This document shows, in pieces, positions 7,767 through 15,672 of a stretch of DNA of 39,442 bases. Location: the NCBI GenBank assembly GCA_947595925.1, contig CANQEV010000028.1:1-39442 (forward strand), in the 5' to 3' direction. This DNA is from an uncultured Acetatifactor sp. GTDB lineage: Bacteria; Bacillota; Clostridia; Lachnospirales; Lachnospiraceae. A program made the translations under genes and the position numbers. Positions within the stretch are counted from its first letter, which is position 1, and every line of letters starts with the position of its first letter. Under the pieces are notes generated by a model that saw only the letters and a program-made list of their open reading frames with translations, made no database searches and was not told the DNA's origin.

Positions 7767-7923
7767 TCCTTGTATTTTATTTGATTCCCGGTCCCGGTTT
7801 CTGTCCTAGGAAAAAGCGCGCAAAAGTCCAGGGGTGAAAAAATGGTAAATCTGACTGATGCAGTTCACTATTTATGCCGGGGTAAACCAGGGCAGGGCAT
7901 CTAGACTGATCTCCCTCTTTCAA

Positions 7924-9282
7924 TCAAAGGTTATGAGGGCATACAGGGTACTTATTTACTTCGGTCAGCACTTTGCTTTTTGAGTGATTACATTTCACAC
8001 ACATAACCGCATCGTAATACCAAACTTCGCATCTGTTGGTATCGGTGTAGCGGTAATGTTCTACCACTTTGCAGTCTTCATAGTGATGAAATATGCATAA
8101 AGCATTCGTAGAGTCTCCTGTCTCCAAAGGATGCACATTTCCTTCTTCATCAATGTATTCCATCTCGTACAGGATCGGATAATCCTTCACCGATGCATTT
8201 TCATCCTTTGCAGTATAACCGAACGCAGTCACCTCTACCTCTCCAGCCGATGCTTCCTGGTCCCACGCGCCGGCCTTTTCCTCGTCCATATCCCATCTTT
8301 TCACCTCATCATACGCTAACGCCGTGAAAGAGGTCGTTCCCAGCACAAGCGCCATCAGTAACGCCGTCAAATACTTGCTCAATTTCTTTTTCTGATCGTT
8401 CTTCATAACCCAATTTATCCTTTCACGCAATCTTTTATAAGATTCCGCTTCTCCAAACAATACAAGAAGCCCTGAATCCTCCCTATCTCTCCCTGAATTT
8501 TTCAGCAGGAGGTTCGCATATACTTTTCTTTCCTCCAGGTCCCGGCCGGAAGTCACCCGTTCATCACAGTACAGTTCCTGCATCTTCTCTAATTCCCTGA
8601 GCAGCAAATACGAAAATGGATTGTAAAAATGAATGCATCTCACCAGAATGGCGCACCACTTCCAAAAGATATCATGCCCTTTGATGTGATACAATTCGTG
8701 ACTCAGGAGCATTTTTCTCTCGGTGTCATCTTTCGGATCCTTAAAGAAGATGATGGGATGAATAAAACCGATGGTCGAGATCTGGGAGGCGGACCCGCAA
8801 AGGCAGACGCTGACCTTCTTACGGATCTTCATCTCTTTCTGTAATTCCGCAAGGTCCGGCGTCACGCTGACGCCGCTGAAGCGGATCGCCCTTTGAACAG
8901 GGCGCTTCTTCATACAATCCCGAACAACGGATACCACTAAACACAGGAGGACCAAAAAGAGATAACTGCCAATCAGGATCATCTTACCCTGCATTCCAAG
9001 GCTGAGATTAATTTTCTCCTCCATTTCCAGAAACATGGGTGTCCTGGGAGTCACACAAACATGCATGTCCGAATCCCTGCTCAAAAACAGTTTCAAATCC
9101 CACCACAATCCACGGTATGCCTCTCCCACCACCATCAGAGGAACCAGAAAGCACACTACATTTACCTGCAGGATTCTGTAAAGAAACTTCTTAGTCAGGC
9201 GTTCTTCCAGAAAGTGCTTGACCAGGAAATACGATATCATCAACACAGATCCTGTCAAATTTATCGTTAGTATCGTGTTCAT
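7924..9282 (-). CDS. BlaR1/MecR1-like M56 membrane metallopeptidase with Cys-rich C-terminus
   Basis: A 452-residue membrane protein of the M56 (BlaR1) family. Hydrophobic segments near residues 5-25, 33-55 and 100-120 precede a cytosolic zinc-protease loop with HELYH (195-199) and ELYCDE (236-241). A final membrane span (about 301-323) leads to an extracellular tail. In BlaR1 the tail is a penicillin-binding sensor. Here it is only about 130 residues, lacks SxxK/SxN/KTG motifs, and has six Cys (396, 404, 418, 428, 431, 448) with CVKC and CPH in a zinc-ribbon-like layout. It presumably cleaves or inactivates the BlaI-type repressor encoded 18 nt upstream in response to an unknown signal. A beta-lactam receptor role is not supported. 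Confidence 0.82.
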   Translation of the reverse strand: MNTILTINLTGSVLMISYFLVKHFLEERLTKKFLYRILQVNVVCFLVPLMVVGEAYRGLWWDLKLFLSRDSDMHVCVTPRTPMFLEMEEKINLSLGMQGKMILIGSYLFLVLLCLVVSVVRDCMKKRPVQRAIRFSGVSVTPDLAELQKEMKIRKKVSVCLCGSASQISTIGFIHPIIFFKDPKDDTERKMLLSHELYHIKGHDIFWKWCAILVRCIHFYNPFSYLLLRELEKMQELYCDERVTSGRDLEERKVYANLLLKNSGRDREDSGLLVLFGEAESYKRLRERINWVMKNDQKKKLSKYLTALLMALVLGTTSFTALAYDEVKRWDMDEEKAGAWDQEASAGEVEVTAFGYTAKDENASVKDYPILYEMEYIDEEGNVHPLETGDSTNALCIFHHYEDCKVVEHYRYTDTNRCEVWYYDAVMCVKCNHSKSKVLTEVNKYPVCPHNL

Positions 9283-9300
9283 ACAAGTTCTTGTCCTAAC

Positions 9301-9708
9301 TTAATTTTCTTTCTGTGCATCGATATATTCGGCGATCATCTTCTGAAGATCTTTGGCCTGTTCCACAGAGAGATTCTTTTCCGCGAACGCCGCAAAAAGT
9401 TTATGCTTTTTCCCCTTGAAGAAATTGTCGGCCGCTTCTTCCATGATCTGGACGCCAAAGCCTTCCTGGTCATACACAGCCCAAACTTTTCTCTTCTCCC
9501 TCTTCACAAAGCCGCGCTCTTCCAGCCGAAGCAAAAGGGTATTTAATGTCTGCCTGCCCCAGTCCTTCCCCTCCTTGTTAAACATGGCGAGAAGTTCGGT
9601 CTGTTTGATGGGTTCGGTTTGCTGCCACAGTTTTTCCATGATCTCCGCTTCCGTGGGTGACAAATGATATTTTTCTTTCACAGTTTCCTCCTTTTCCATT
9701 TTTGCCAT
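9301..9708 (-). CDS. BlaI/MecI/CopY-family repressor
   Basis: A 135-residue winged-helix repressor. The recognisable core is LSPTEAEIMEKLWQQTEPIKQTELLAMF followed by WGRQTLNTLLLRLEERGFVKREKR. A C-terminal dimerisation region, where such repressors are normally cleaved, follows. The start at 9708 (MAKMEKEE) gives the usual family length and has AGAGG about 10 nt upstream. In-frame ATGs further out would add 56 non-conserved residues and run through the predicted promoter and operators. It is co-transcribed with the M56 protease and probably autoregulates through dyads at 9782-9791 and 9827-9836. No target beyond the operon is visible. Confidence 0.87.
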   Translation of the reverse strand: MAKMEKEETVKEKYHLSPTEAEIMEKLWQQTEPIKQTELLAMFNKEGKDWGRQTLNTLLLRLEERGFVKREKRKVWAVYDQEGFGVQIMEEAADNFFKGKKHKLFAAFAEKNLSVEQAKDLQKMIAEYIDAQKEN

Positions 9709-9781
9709 GCCGTCAATTCCTCTTCTCTCTTTTTCTTTTTTCCCTTGTACCTCCCCTATGGCATATTTTTTTGAGCTTGCC

Positions 9782-9791
9782 ATAGTGCTAT
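9782..9791. promoter_or_regulatory. Candidate repressor operator, distal copy
   Basis: The 10-bp dyad ATAGTGCTAT (ATAG-NN-CTAT) lies about 30 nt downstream of the blaI promoter -10 box, inside the leader. A near-identical dyad in inverted orientation lies in the promoter, so the pair may bind the BlaI-type repressor cooperatively. Confidence 0.5.
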
Positions 9792-9823
9792 TTGAACAAT
9801 TTAGCGTCTTCGTTTTCAATAAT

Positions 9824-9852
9824 ATTTTAGCACTATTACTATAGGATGTCAA
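9824..9852 (-). promoter_or_regulatory. Promoter of the blaI-M56 operon, with an operator-like dyad at 9827-9836
   Basis: On the minus strand, TTGACA (9852-9847) and TAAAAT (9829-9824) are separated by 17 nt. The dyad TTAGCACTAT at 9827-9836 overlaps the -10 box and the spacer, so repressor binding there would block RNA polymerase. The leader to the chosen BlaI start is about 110 nt. Confidence 0.72.
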
Positions 9853-9884
9853 TTTTTTCTTCGATAAACTTGCCAAAATTTTAC

Positions 9885-9913
9885 TTTACATTCCGTTTTT
9901 TCTATGTTATCAT
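9885..9913 (+). promoter_or_regulatory. Promoter of the Rpn-family gene
   Basis: TTTACA (9885-9890) and TATCAT (9908-9913) with a 17-nt spacer face right. The leader of about 120 nt contains a small hairpin, TGCGGC/GCCGCA around 9952-9970, and then the ribosome binding site AGAAAGGAG. The 330-bp gap between blaI and this gene is thus filled by two back-to-back promoters and operators. Confidence 0.6.
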
Positions 9914-10041
9914 CAAGTCATCTTATCTGCGGGCCCTGGAGGTCGTCAGGTTTGCGGCATTCGCCGCATTTTCCCAAACATTTTTTAGGCATCCCATTAT
10001 GTACCGCCTAGGGAGAATTGTCTCAGAAAGGAGCAATATTT

Positions 10042-11097
10042 ATGAAGAAAAACAACTTACAGCAGTACTTTCCCATGATCCGCACACGCGGCGAAATTTT
10101 ACAGGAGGTCAGCGCCAGTCCTACCTTAAAGAGTCAGTTCGATGCCCTGAAACCGGAGCGCCAGCAGGAGTTCCTGGATTTCTGCAGCGGCGTGAAAGGC
10201 GTCCGTATCCTATACGACGCTTTCTTTAAGGCGATCATGGATCCCGACAGGGACCCCTCCCGGCTGAGCAAGTTCCTCTCGCTTCTCCTGAAACGGGAGG
10301 TCACCGTCGTATCCGTCCTTTCTAACGAAAGTCAGATCATGCCGGATACCCTGATCGTCATGGACATCATCGTCCGGCTGGAGGACGGCAGCATAACCAC
10401 CGTGGAGGTTCAGCGCTACGGCTACGCCTTTCCCGGCCAGCGGGCCGCCTGCTACTCCGCCGACATGCTGCTGAGGCAGTACAAGCAGAAGCACGATCAG
10501 GCTGCCGTCGGTGGACAGCGCATGAACTACCGGAGCCTTCGCCCCGTCTATACGATTGTCCTGTACGAATCCAGCCCCTCGGAATTCCACGCCTTTCCCA
10601 AGGATTATGTCCACCGCTTTCATCAGACTTCCAATACAGGGTTAGAGATGGATCTCCTGGAGGAATATATTTTCATTCCCCTTGACATCCTGAAGAAAAT
10701 CGTCCACAATAATAAAGAAATCGGAAACCCGTTGGAGGCATGGCTGGCATTTTTCTGCATGGATGAACCGGGGTGGATCCTGAAACTGTCGGAGAACTAT
10801 CCGCTGTTCCGGGAGATGTACGGGGAGATCTATGAGATGTGCCGGAACCTGGAAGGAGTAATGCAGATGTATTCCAAGGAGCTTCAGGAGTTGGACAGCA
10901 ACACGGTGCAGTACATGATCGACGAAATGCAGGAGACGATTAACCAGAAGGATGCGCAGCTCGCAGAGCAGGCAGCACTGCTCGGCAAAAATGCCGAAAC
11001 AATCGAGGAGCAGGCGACCCAGCTCAGCCAGAAAGACAGCCTGATTGCGGAATTACAGAGTCAGATCCTGGAGATGAAAAAACATCTGTCTAATTAA
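10042..11097 (+). CDS. Rpn-family PD-(D/E)XK nuclease (transposase-like)
   Basis: A 351-residue protein of the Rpn/PDDEXK_2 family, recombination-promoting nucleases related to transposases. The nuclease core has FFKAIMDPDR, then MDIIVRLEDGSITTVEVQRYG, giving a candidate active-site Asp (108) and Glu-x-Gln (122-124), with YSADMLLRQYK after it. The last 50 or so residues are a Gln/Glu-rich heptad-like coiled coil (QKDAQLAEQAALL onward). The start at 10042 is set by AGAAAGGAG 8 nt upstream; an in-frame TTG at 10018 is not supported. It is monocistronic and convergent with the helD-like gene, 44 nt from its stop. Such genes occur in many copies in Lachnospiraceae. Whether it acts in recombination, defence or mobility is not shown here. 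Confidence 0.8.
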   Translation: MKKNNLQQYFPMIRTRGEILQEVSASPTLKSQFDALKPERQQEFLDFCSGVKGVRILYDAFFKAIMDPDRDPSRLSKFLSLLLKREVTVVSVLSNESQIMPDTLIVMDIIVRLEDGSITTVEVQRYGYAFPGQRAACYSADMLLRQYKQKHDQAAVGGQRMNYRSLRPVYTIVLYESSPSEFHAFPKDYVHRFHQTSNTGLEMDLLEEYIFIPLDILKKIVHNNKEIGNPLEAWLAFFCMDEPGWILKLSENYPLFREMYGEIYEMCRNLEGVMQMYSKELQELDSNTVQYMIDEMQETINQKDAQLAEQAALLGKNAETIEEQATQLSQKDSLIAELQSQILEMKKHLSN

Positions 11098-11141
11098 AGC
11101 ATATCAACCTGGCTTTATCACTGGAATTGCATCTTCTGATT

Positions 11142-14100
11142 TTAGGTCACTATTCGGAAATAGTACTCGATTCCGGGGCCTTCCTGAGAGACAAAGGTTC
11201 CATACATGGCGATATTGCAGCACATCGTCTTTCGGCGCACCGGAAAAATCAGTTCATATCCCCTGCTGGAATGCAGGGCCGGCATCTCGTTGGACTCTTC
11301 TCCATAGGAAATATAGAGTGCGGATTGTTTCAGCGGGACGGGCGGTTTGTTGTCCGGGGTCCTCGCAAAAAGTTCTTCTTTTTTCTCCCAGTTAAAAAAG
11401 CATCGACTCTCTTTCTCTTCCACCTGTCTCGGCTCTTTTTCCCTCTCCGAGAGGATAACGACTCCTTTGGCGCTGCAGAATTGTACCGCGCCTGATTTCT
11501 TGTCCACCCGGATCTGCATTTTTTCCGTGCTGATTTCCACATGGTCCCTGACATCTTTATATCGGAACGGTGCGGTTTTTCCAGCAAACTGTCCCTCTAT
11601 GGGTTTCCATCCGCCCCCGCCCCCTTTTTGAAAGCACACCCGGGCGAGATCCTTTTCCAGGATCTCGATCCGCAGTTTTCCGTAACTGCTGACGATTTCC
11701 ACGCTGTTTTTTCCCTGCATGCACAATTTTACCGCGCAGTCGATCCTGGAATGTCCCTGGACCCGCAGTTCGCTCTGCTCCGGCATGCTGCCAAACTCCC
11801 TGCTTTTTCTGGCTTCTCTCCGCTCCAGCTCCCTTTCCTTCGGCTTTGCACTCTCTTCCAGCTGCCTTTCATAATAACTGGGCAGTTTATAGGACGATTG
11901 GACACCTGACTGGGGTCCAACTTTATTTACTTCATATTTTCCCATCTTAAAAGTGGTATATCTTTCCCGTTCCCCTGTTGCGGTGGAGGAATTTCCTGTG
12001 GCAGGACCGCCCTGGCTCTTTTGGTTTACCGCGATCCTTCTTGGGCCGATCGCGTTCCGCTCCTCCATCTCCTTTGCACCCCTTTCGGCCCGCTCCCTGG
12101 CGATCTCCGCATGGGTTCTTTCCTCTTTTGGAAGCAGGGGTTTTCTGGTCGGTTTCGGCGCTTCCAAAACAGCGTGTTTTTTCTTTTCCTCCTCTTCCAC
12201 GGGTTTGGCGATCAGCTCCGTAAGCTGTCCCTGATAGAGGACCGTCAGTTCATGGAGGGCTCTGGTCGCGGCCACATACAGGCGCTTTACCTGTCCGTCC
12301 TCCGGCGGATAATTTTCCTGGGAGGCGTCATAGATCAATACAGCGTCAAACTCAAGGCCTTTTGTGTACTCCAGCGGGAGTACCAGCACGCCGTTTCCAA
12401 ACTCCGTCCTTTCCCCCTTGTTCGGCAGCAATCCGATCTTCTTTTCTGTCAAAGTGCCGCTGACATGATCTGCCTGTTCCTGATCTTTGCAGATCACGGC
12501 TATCGTTTCCAGCCCTTTTTTCTGCCAGCCCCGGATGGTCTCGGCCGCAGTCTCCAACAATTCCTCTTCGTCGGCGCACCCCCGGGTAAGAACGGGTGAG
12601 CCGTGCCGGACGATGGGCTGCACCGGATAGACCTGAAAGGTTCCGTGGTGCAGGATCTCCGTGGCGTACTCCGAAATCTCCACCGTATTTCGGTAACTTT
12701 TCCGGAGCAGGCCAAAGTAGTCAAATTCTCCCGGGAGCATCAGTTTTCTCAGTTCCTGCCAGTCGTTTAAGCCGTAATCCAGGAAAATATTCTGGGACAC
12801 GTCCCCCATAATGGTATAGGTACAGGTGCTGAGACAATATTTTAGCGAAGCGTAGACCATCATGCCGAAGTCCTGGGCCTCGTCGATCACCACATGTCCT
12901 GCCTCCCGAATGATCTCCGTCTCCTTGATCCTTTTATAGAGGTATGCCAGCGCCGCGAGGTCGTACACGTCAAAGCTGCTCTCCGGCCTGCGGATCTCTT
13001 TCCCGTTTTCCGCCTGTCTTTTCAGAAACGCGTCATATAGGTCATAGATGGATCCCTTCCACTCTCTCCGCCCGAAGCAGGTCCCATAAAACCGCTTCAG
13101 CTGTTTCTTTTCCTCGGAGGTGTAGGAATAGTATTTTCCGGAGATCTCGTTCTCCAGTTTTGCCTCCAGCCTCTCCGTGAGCATGGTAATCTTGTCCGCC
13201 CGGGACAGGCGTTCAAACTGGTCAAGGAGCCGCTCCACGGTATCTCCGCTGAGAAGCCGCACATGATTCTTTTCTATGCAGACGTCCCCCCGGGGGATCA
13301 GGCTCCGCTCATATTCCCTGCAGAACGCCTCCAGATCCTGAAACCACCCGAGGGTTCCTTTTACCGGTTCTGTCACGCCCTTTACCACCGGCTTCAAACT
13401 GTATTTCTTTTTGTCCCAGTCCTCATACAGGAGCCGGACAAAGAGCTGTTCCATGGTCATCTGGACGACGCCGTTTACATTCAATTCCGGCAGTACGCCG
13501 GTGATATAATTCAGAAGAACCTGATTGCTGCCGACGACATAGAAATCCTCCGGCTTAAATTCCAGGTCGTAATTGTATAGAATGTAGGAGATCCGATGCA
13601 TGGCAACGGTAGTCTTTCCTGAACCTGCGGCCCCCTGAACGATCATGTTGTGCTGGGGTTTCTTTCGGATCACTTCATTCTGCTCCTGCTGGATCGTGGC
13701 GATGATCTCCCCCAGAACGGCGCGTTTGTTTTTTGCCAGGTATTTCGTCAACAGTTCATCGTTTGCCACCACGTCGGAGTCATAGAAATCCTTCAGACGG
13801 TCTTCCTCAATCTCATATGTGCGCTTCCGCTTCAAGTCGATCTCATATTTTCCTTCCCCTTTCACGGAGTAGGCGGTTTTTCCTAGGGAACTGTCATAAT
13901 AGACGCTGGAGATGGGGGCCCGCCAGTCAATGACTTCCGGATGGGCGGGGTCTTTTGCGATTACAGACCTGCCGATATAATAACACTCCTCCTTCCCCAG
14001 GGACATGTCCCAAAAGTCGATCCTGCCGAAATAGGGTTTCTTGCGCGCCAGAGCAGCCCGCTGAAGCGTCTGACGCGCTTCACGGAATCTGGCGTCCGTA

Positions 14101-14282
14101 TTGTGCCAGAGCGCCTGCTGTTCCTTGTCGCTCTCGTTGAACTCCTGCTGCATGGCATGCAGCTCTGCTTCCAGGCCTCTGACATCCTGCTTCGCGTCCT
14201 CTAAGTTTTTTTCCGCGGTCGTGATGACCTCATGGAGAAACTGTTCTTCTTCCTCCCTGGAAATCCCCGGTAACTTTGCCAT
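11142..14282 (-). CDS. HelD-like superfamily 1 helicase with an additional C-terminal beta-sandwich-like domain
   Basis: Residues 1 to about 690 match HelD, the ATPase that rescues stalled RNA polymerase. They comprise an N-terminal coiled coil (about 8-80), a pre-helicase segment (PYFGRIDF...VIDWRAPISSVYYD), Walker A GAAGSGKTT (217-225), DEAQDF (467-472), GDVSQ (493-497), KSYRN (528-532), YTKGLEFD (639-646) and LYVAATRA (668-675). HelD proteins usually end near residue 750. Here a charged, low-complexity linker (about 695-845) leads to a further 200 residues (848-1046). This part ends SSRGYELIF...CCNIAMYGTFVSQEGPGIEYYF and resembles the N-terminal beta-sandwich found before GH31 glycosidase barrels; no barrel is present. 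GGAGG precedes the ATG by 5 nt. The helicase call is firm; the identity of the extension is tentative. Confidence 0.85.
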   Translation of the reverse strand: MAKLPGISREEEEQFLHEVITTAEKNLEDAKQDVRGLEAELHAMQQEFNESDKEQQALWHNTDARFREARQTLQRAALARKKPYFGRIDFWDMSLGKEECYYIGRSVIAKDPAHPEVIDWRAPISSVYYDSSLGKTAYSVKGEGKYEIDLKRKRTYEIEEDRLKDFYDSDVVANDELLTKYLAKNKRAVLGEIIATIQQEQNEVIRKKPQHNMIVQGAAGSGKTTVAMHRISYILYNYDLEFKPEDFYVVGSNQVLLNYITGVLPELNVNGVVQMTMEQLFVRLLYEDWDKKKYSLKPVVKGVTEPVKGTLGWFQDLEAFCREYERSLIPRGDVCIEKNHVRLLSGDTVERLLDQFERLSRADKITMLTERLEAKLENEISGKYYSYTSEEKKQLKRFYGTCFGRREWKGSIYDLYDAFLKRQAENGKEIRRPESSFDVYDLAALAYLYKRIKETEIIREAGHVVIDEAQDFGMMVYASLKYCLSTCTYTIMGDVSQNIFLDYGLNDWQELRKLMLPGEFDYFGLLRKSYRNTVEISEYATEILHHGTFQVYPVQPIVRHGSPVLTRGCADEEELLETAAETIRGWQKKGLETIAVICKDQEQADHVSGTLTEKKIGLLPNKGERTEFGNGVLVLPLEYTKGLEFDAVLIYDASQENYPPEDGQVKRLYVAATRALHELTVLYQGQLTELIAKPVEEEEKKKHAVLEAPKPTRKPLLPKEERTHAEIARERAERGAKEMEERNAIGPRRIAVNQKSQGGPATGNSSTATGERERYTTFKMGKYEVNKVGPQSGVQSSYKLPSYYERQLEESAKPKERELERREARKSREFGSMPEQSELRVQGHSRIDCAVKLCMQGKNSVEIVSSYGKLRIEILEKDLARVCFQKGGGGGWKPIEGQFAGKTAPFRYKDVRDHVEISTEKMQIRVDKKSGAVQFCSAKGVVILSEREKEPRQVEEKESRCFFNWEKKEELFARTPDNKPPVPLKQSALYISYGEESNEMPALHSSRGYELIFPVRRKTMCCNIAMYGTFVSQEGPGIEYYFRIVT

Positions 14283-14316
14283 ACTTCCTCCAAATGTATC
14301 TATTTTTTATTTGTAA

Positions 14317-14351
14317 AGCCGCGCTGACGCGCTTTCCGCAGCTTCGCGGCT
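14317..14351 (-). promoter_or_regulatory. Hairpin in the helD-like gene leader
   Basis: A 7-bp GC-rich stem (14317-14323 with 14345-14351) lies between the -10 box and the ribosome binding site. On the minus strand it is followed by TTTACAAATAAAAAATAG. It could stabilise or attenuate the transcript. No known riboswitch class was recognised. Confidence 0.3.
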
Positions 14352-14362
14352 CTCTTTGCTCT

Positions 14363-14368
14363 ATTATA
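14363..14368 (-). promoter_or_regulatory. Perfect -10 box upstream of the helD-like gene
   Basis: TATAAT on the minus strand, about 80 nt before the start codon. The expected -35 position has no good match (TAGTAT at 17 nt), so an activator or A/T-rich upstream contacts may be needed. Confidence 0.45.
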
Positions 14369-14507
14369 ACTATTCAAGGAAAAAAATACTAGACTTTATC
14401 TTTGAGATATGTTAAGATACATATTGAATTTTGGCTTTCTTTCTGAGCCGTTCCGGCAAGGTATCTCCACATTTTTAGAAAACATACATATCTATCTGAT
14501 TCTGTTT

Positions 14508-14624
14508 CCTGTTTCTGTTTTCCTGTTTCTGTTTTCCTGTTTCTTTTTCCCTGTTTCTTTTTCCCTGTTTTTCTATTTTCTGTTTTTCTATTTTCTGTTT
14601 TTCTATTTTCTGTTTTTCTATTTT
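14508..14624. repeat. Homopyrimidine/homopurine tandem repeat
   Basis: The plus strand is almost pure C/T with occasional G and A. Two tandem copies of CCTGTTTCTGTTTT (14508-14535) are followed by two of CTGTTTCTTTTTCC (14537-14564), then four perfect 15-bp copies of CTGTTTTTCTATTTT (14565-14624). The tract begins about 40 nt after the cell-wall hydrolase stop and fills much of the 380-bp gap. Read on the minus strand, the 15-bp units would encode KIEKQ repeats in a frame with no sign of being a gene. Such tracts can slip in replication and form triplex structures. Confidence 0.9.
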
Positions 14625-14661
14625 CCTTTTTTCCTGTTTCTTCCTGTTCGTTTTTTCTTTC

Positions 14662-15300
14662 CTATCGGAAAAATTCATGTCCGCCGTGTTGAAATAGAAA
14701 CGTCAATTTTTCATCAAACCATTTCAAGTTCTTGGGATCCGCATATTTTCTTGCCACAAAATAGAGAGCTCCATCCGAGATGTCTTCTCCTGCCAGCGCT
14801 CTCTCTACCGCGGCCACCGTTTCCTCGCTGACTGTAACGCGGTAATAGCTGCCGTTGCTCACAGGGGAAAACTGTGTCACGCCGTTATCCTTCTGGAAGA
14901 CTACGTCCGGGATATTGTCGGGAAACATCTCGTCCCTCACCCGGTTCAGGACGACGTTTGCCACGAGAAGCCTGCCATCTGCATCTTCCCCTCCTGCCTC
15001 GGCCTCCACAATGCGCTGCAGGACTTCGATATCGGACTGGGAAAAGTCCTGGTTGTCCAAACCGGCTGATGTCTGCAGAATCTCCGTGGTATCCGACATC
15101 GGATTGCTCAGGAGAAAATAGTCCACCACTCTCCTGCCCGAGGAAGAATACTCCGCGACGCCCATCTGCTCGACCTGCCCCAGGACAACCGAATCCCCTC
15201 CCCTCGTATCTTTTGCCTGCGCTGTTCCCATAAGGCACAGCATTCCTCCAAAAAGCGCCAGATACACGCAGATCAGCGACCCCAGGGCTTTTTTATACAT
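14662..15300 (-). CDS. Secreted SleB-like cell-wall hydrolase
   Basis: A 212-residue exported protein. The N-terminus MYKKALGSLICVYLALFGGMLCLMGTAQAK is a signal peptide with a probable AQA cleavage site. The C-terminal domain (about residues 95-212) is Hydrolase_2/SleB type: IVEAEAGGEDADGRLLVANVVLNRV, with the predicted catalytic Glu in EAEAGGE, then VFQKDNGVTQFSPVSNGSYY and a final FFQHGGHEFF-like end. SleB enzymes are lytic transglycosylases acting on spore cortex, and vegetative homologues are common in Clostridia. The start at 15300 has GGAGG 8 nt upstream; an in-frame ATG at 15336 lacks a site. It is monocistronic, followed by the pyrimidine repeat. Confidence 0.87.
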   Translation of the reverse strand: MYKKALGSLICVYLALFGGMLCLMGTAQAKDTRGGDSVVLGQVEQMGVAEYSSSGRRVVDYFLLSNPMSDTTEILQTSAGLDNQDFSQSDIEVLQRIVEAEAGGEDADGRLLVANVVLNRVRDEMFPDNIPDVVFQKDNGVTQFSPVSNGSYYRVTVSEETVAAVERALAGEDISDGALYFVARKYADPKNLKWFDEKLTFLFQHGGHEFFR

Positions 15301-15672
15301 CCTTGATTCCTCCGTTTCTCGTACAAGCTCTATCATATATGTATGAGCGGTATCTCAGATTTATTCTTAAAGCGGGTGATTTTTTCAGCGACAGTGCCGG
15401 ACTATGGTAAATGATTTCATCCCCGGCATCGGAAGAAGGCGAAACTCCATAGAAACCGCCGACCGCCGCAAAGACATGAAAATAAGACTGGTCTTCAAGC
15501 CTGACATCCTGTATAATAGATTTACAACAGTTTTGACAGGCGTTCTCCCGGTTTTCGGAGAGAAAACCTGTTTCGTCCAGGCGCGTTTTGCCCCGCCTTG
15601 GGGCTAAAAAACAGCGCCGTCCGTACAAACTGCAAAAGACCTTCCGAAGGAAAGGAAAGGGGGCGTTCCTCC
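15301..15672. other. Intergenic region between divergent genes
   Basis: About 370 bp without a supported gene. A TATAAT at 15512-15517 (plus strand) could be the -10 box for the AP2 protein, but no good -35 is visible. A 5-bp GC hairpin (GCCCC/GGGGC) lies near 15590-15604. Neither is convincing. Confidence 0.4.

Noticed and set aside
7924..9708. Beta-lactam resistance module
   Set aside because: No beta-lactamase or PBP2a gene is nearby, and the M56 protein lacks the penicillin-binding sensor domain.
14508..14624. CRISPR-like repeats
   Set aside because: The repeats are contiguous 14-15-bp units with no spacers and no cas genes are present.
14475..14678. A 67-codon minus-strand frame with KIEKQ repeats
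   Set aside because: It is simply the purine-rich tandem repeat read in one frame; it overlaps the hydrolase 3' end, and two of its repeat families have 14-bp units, not multiples of three.
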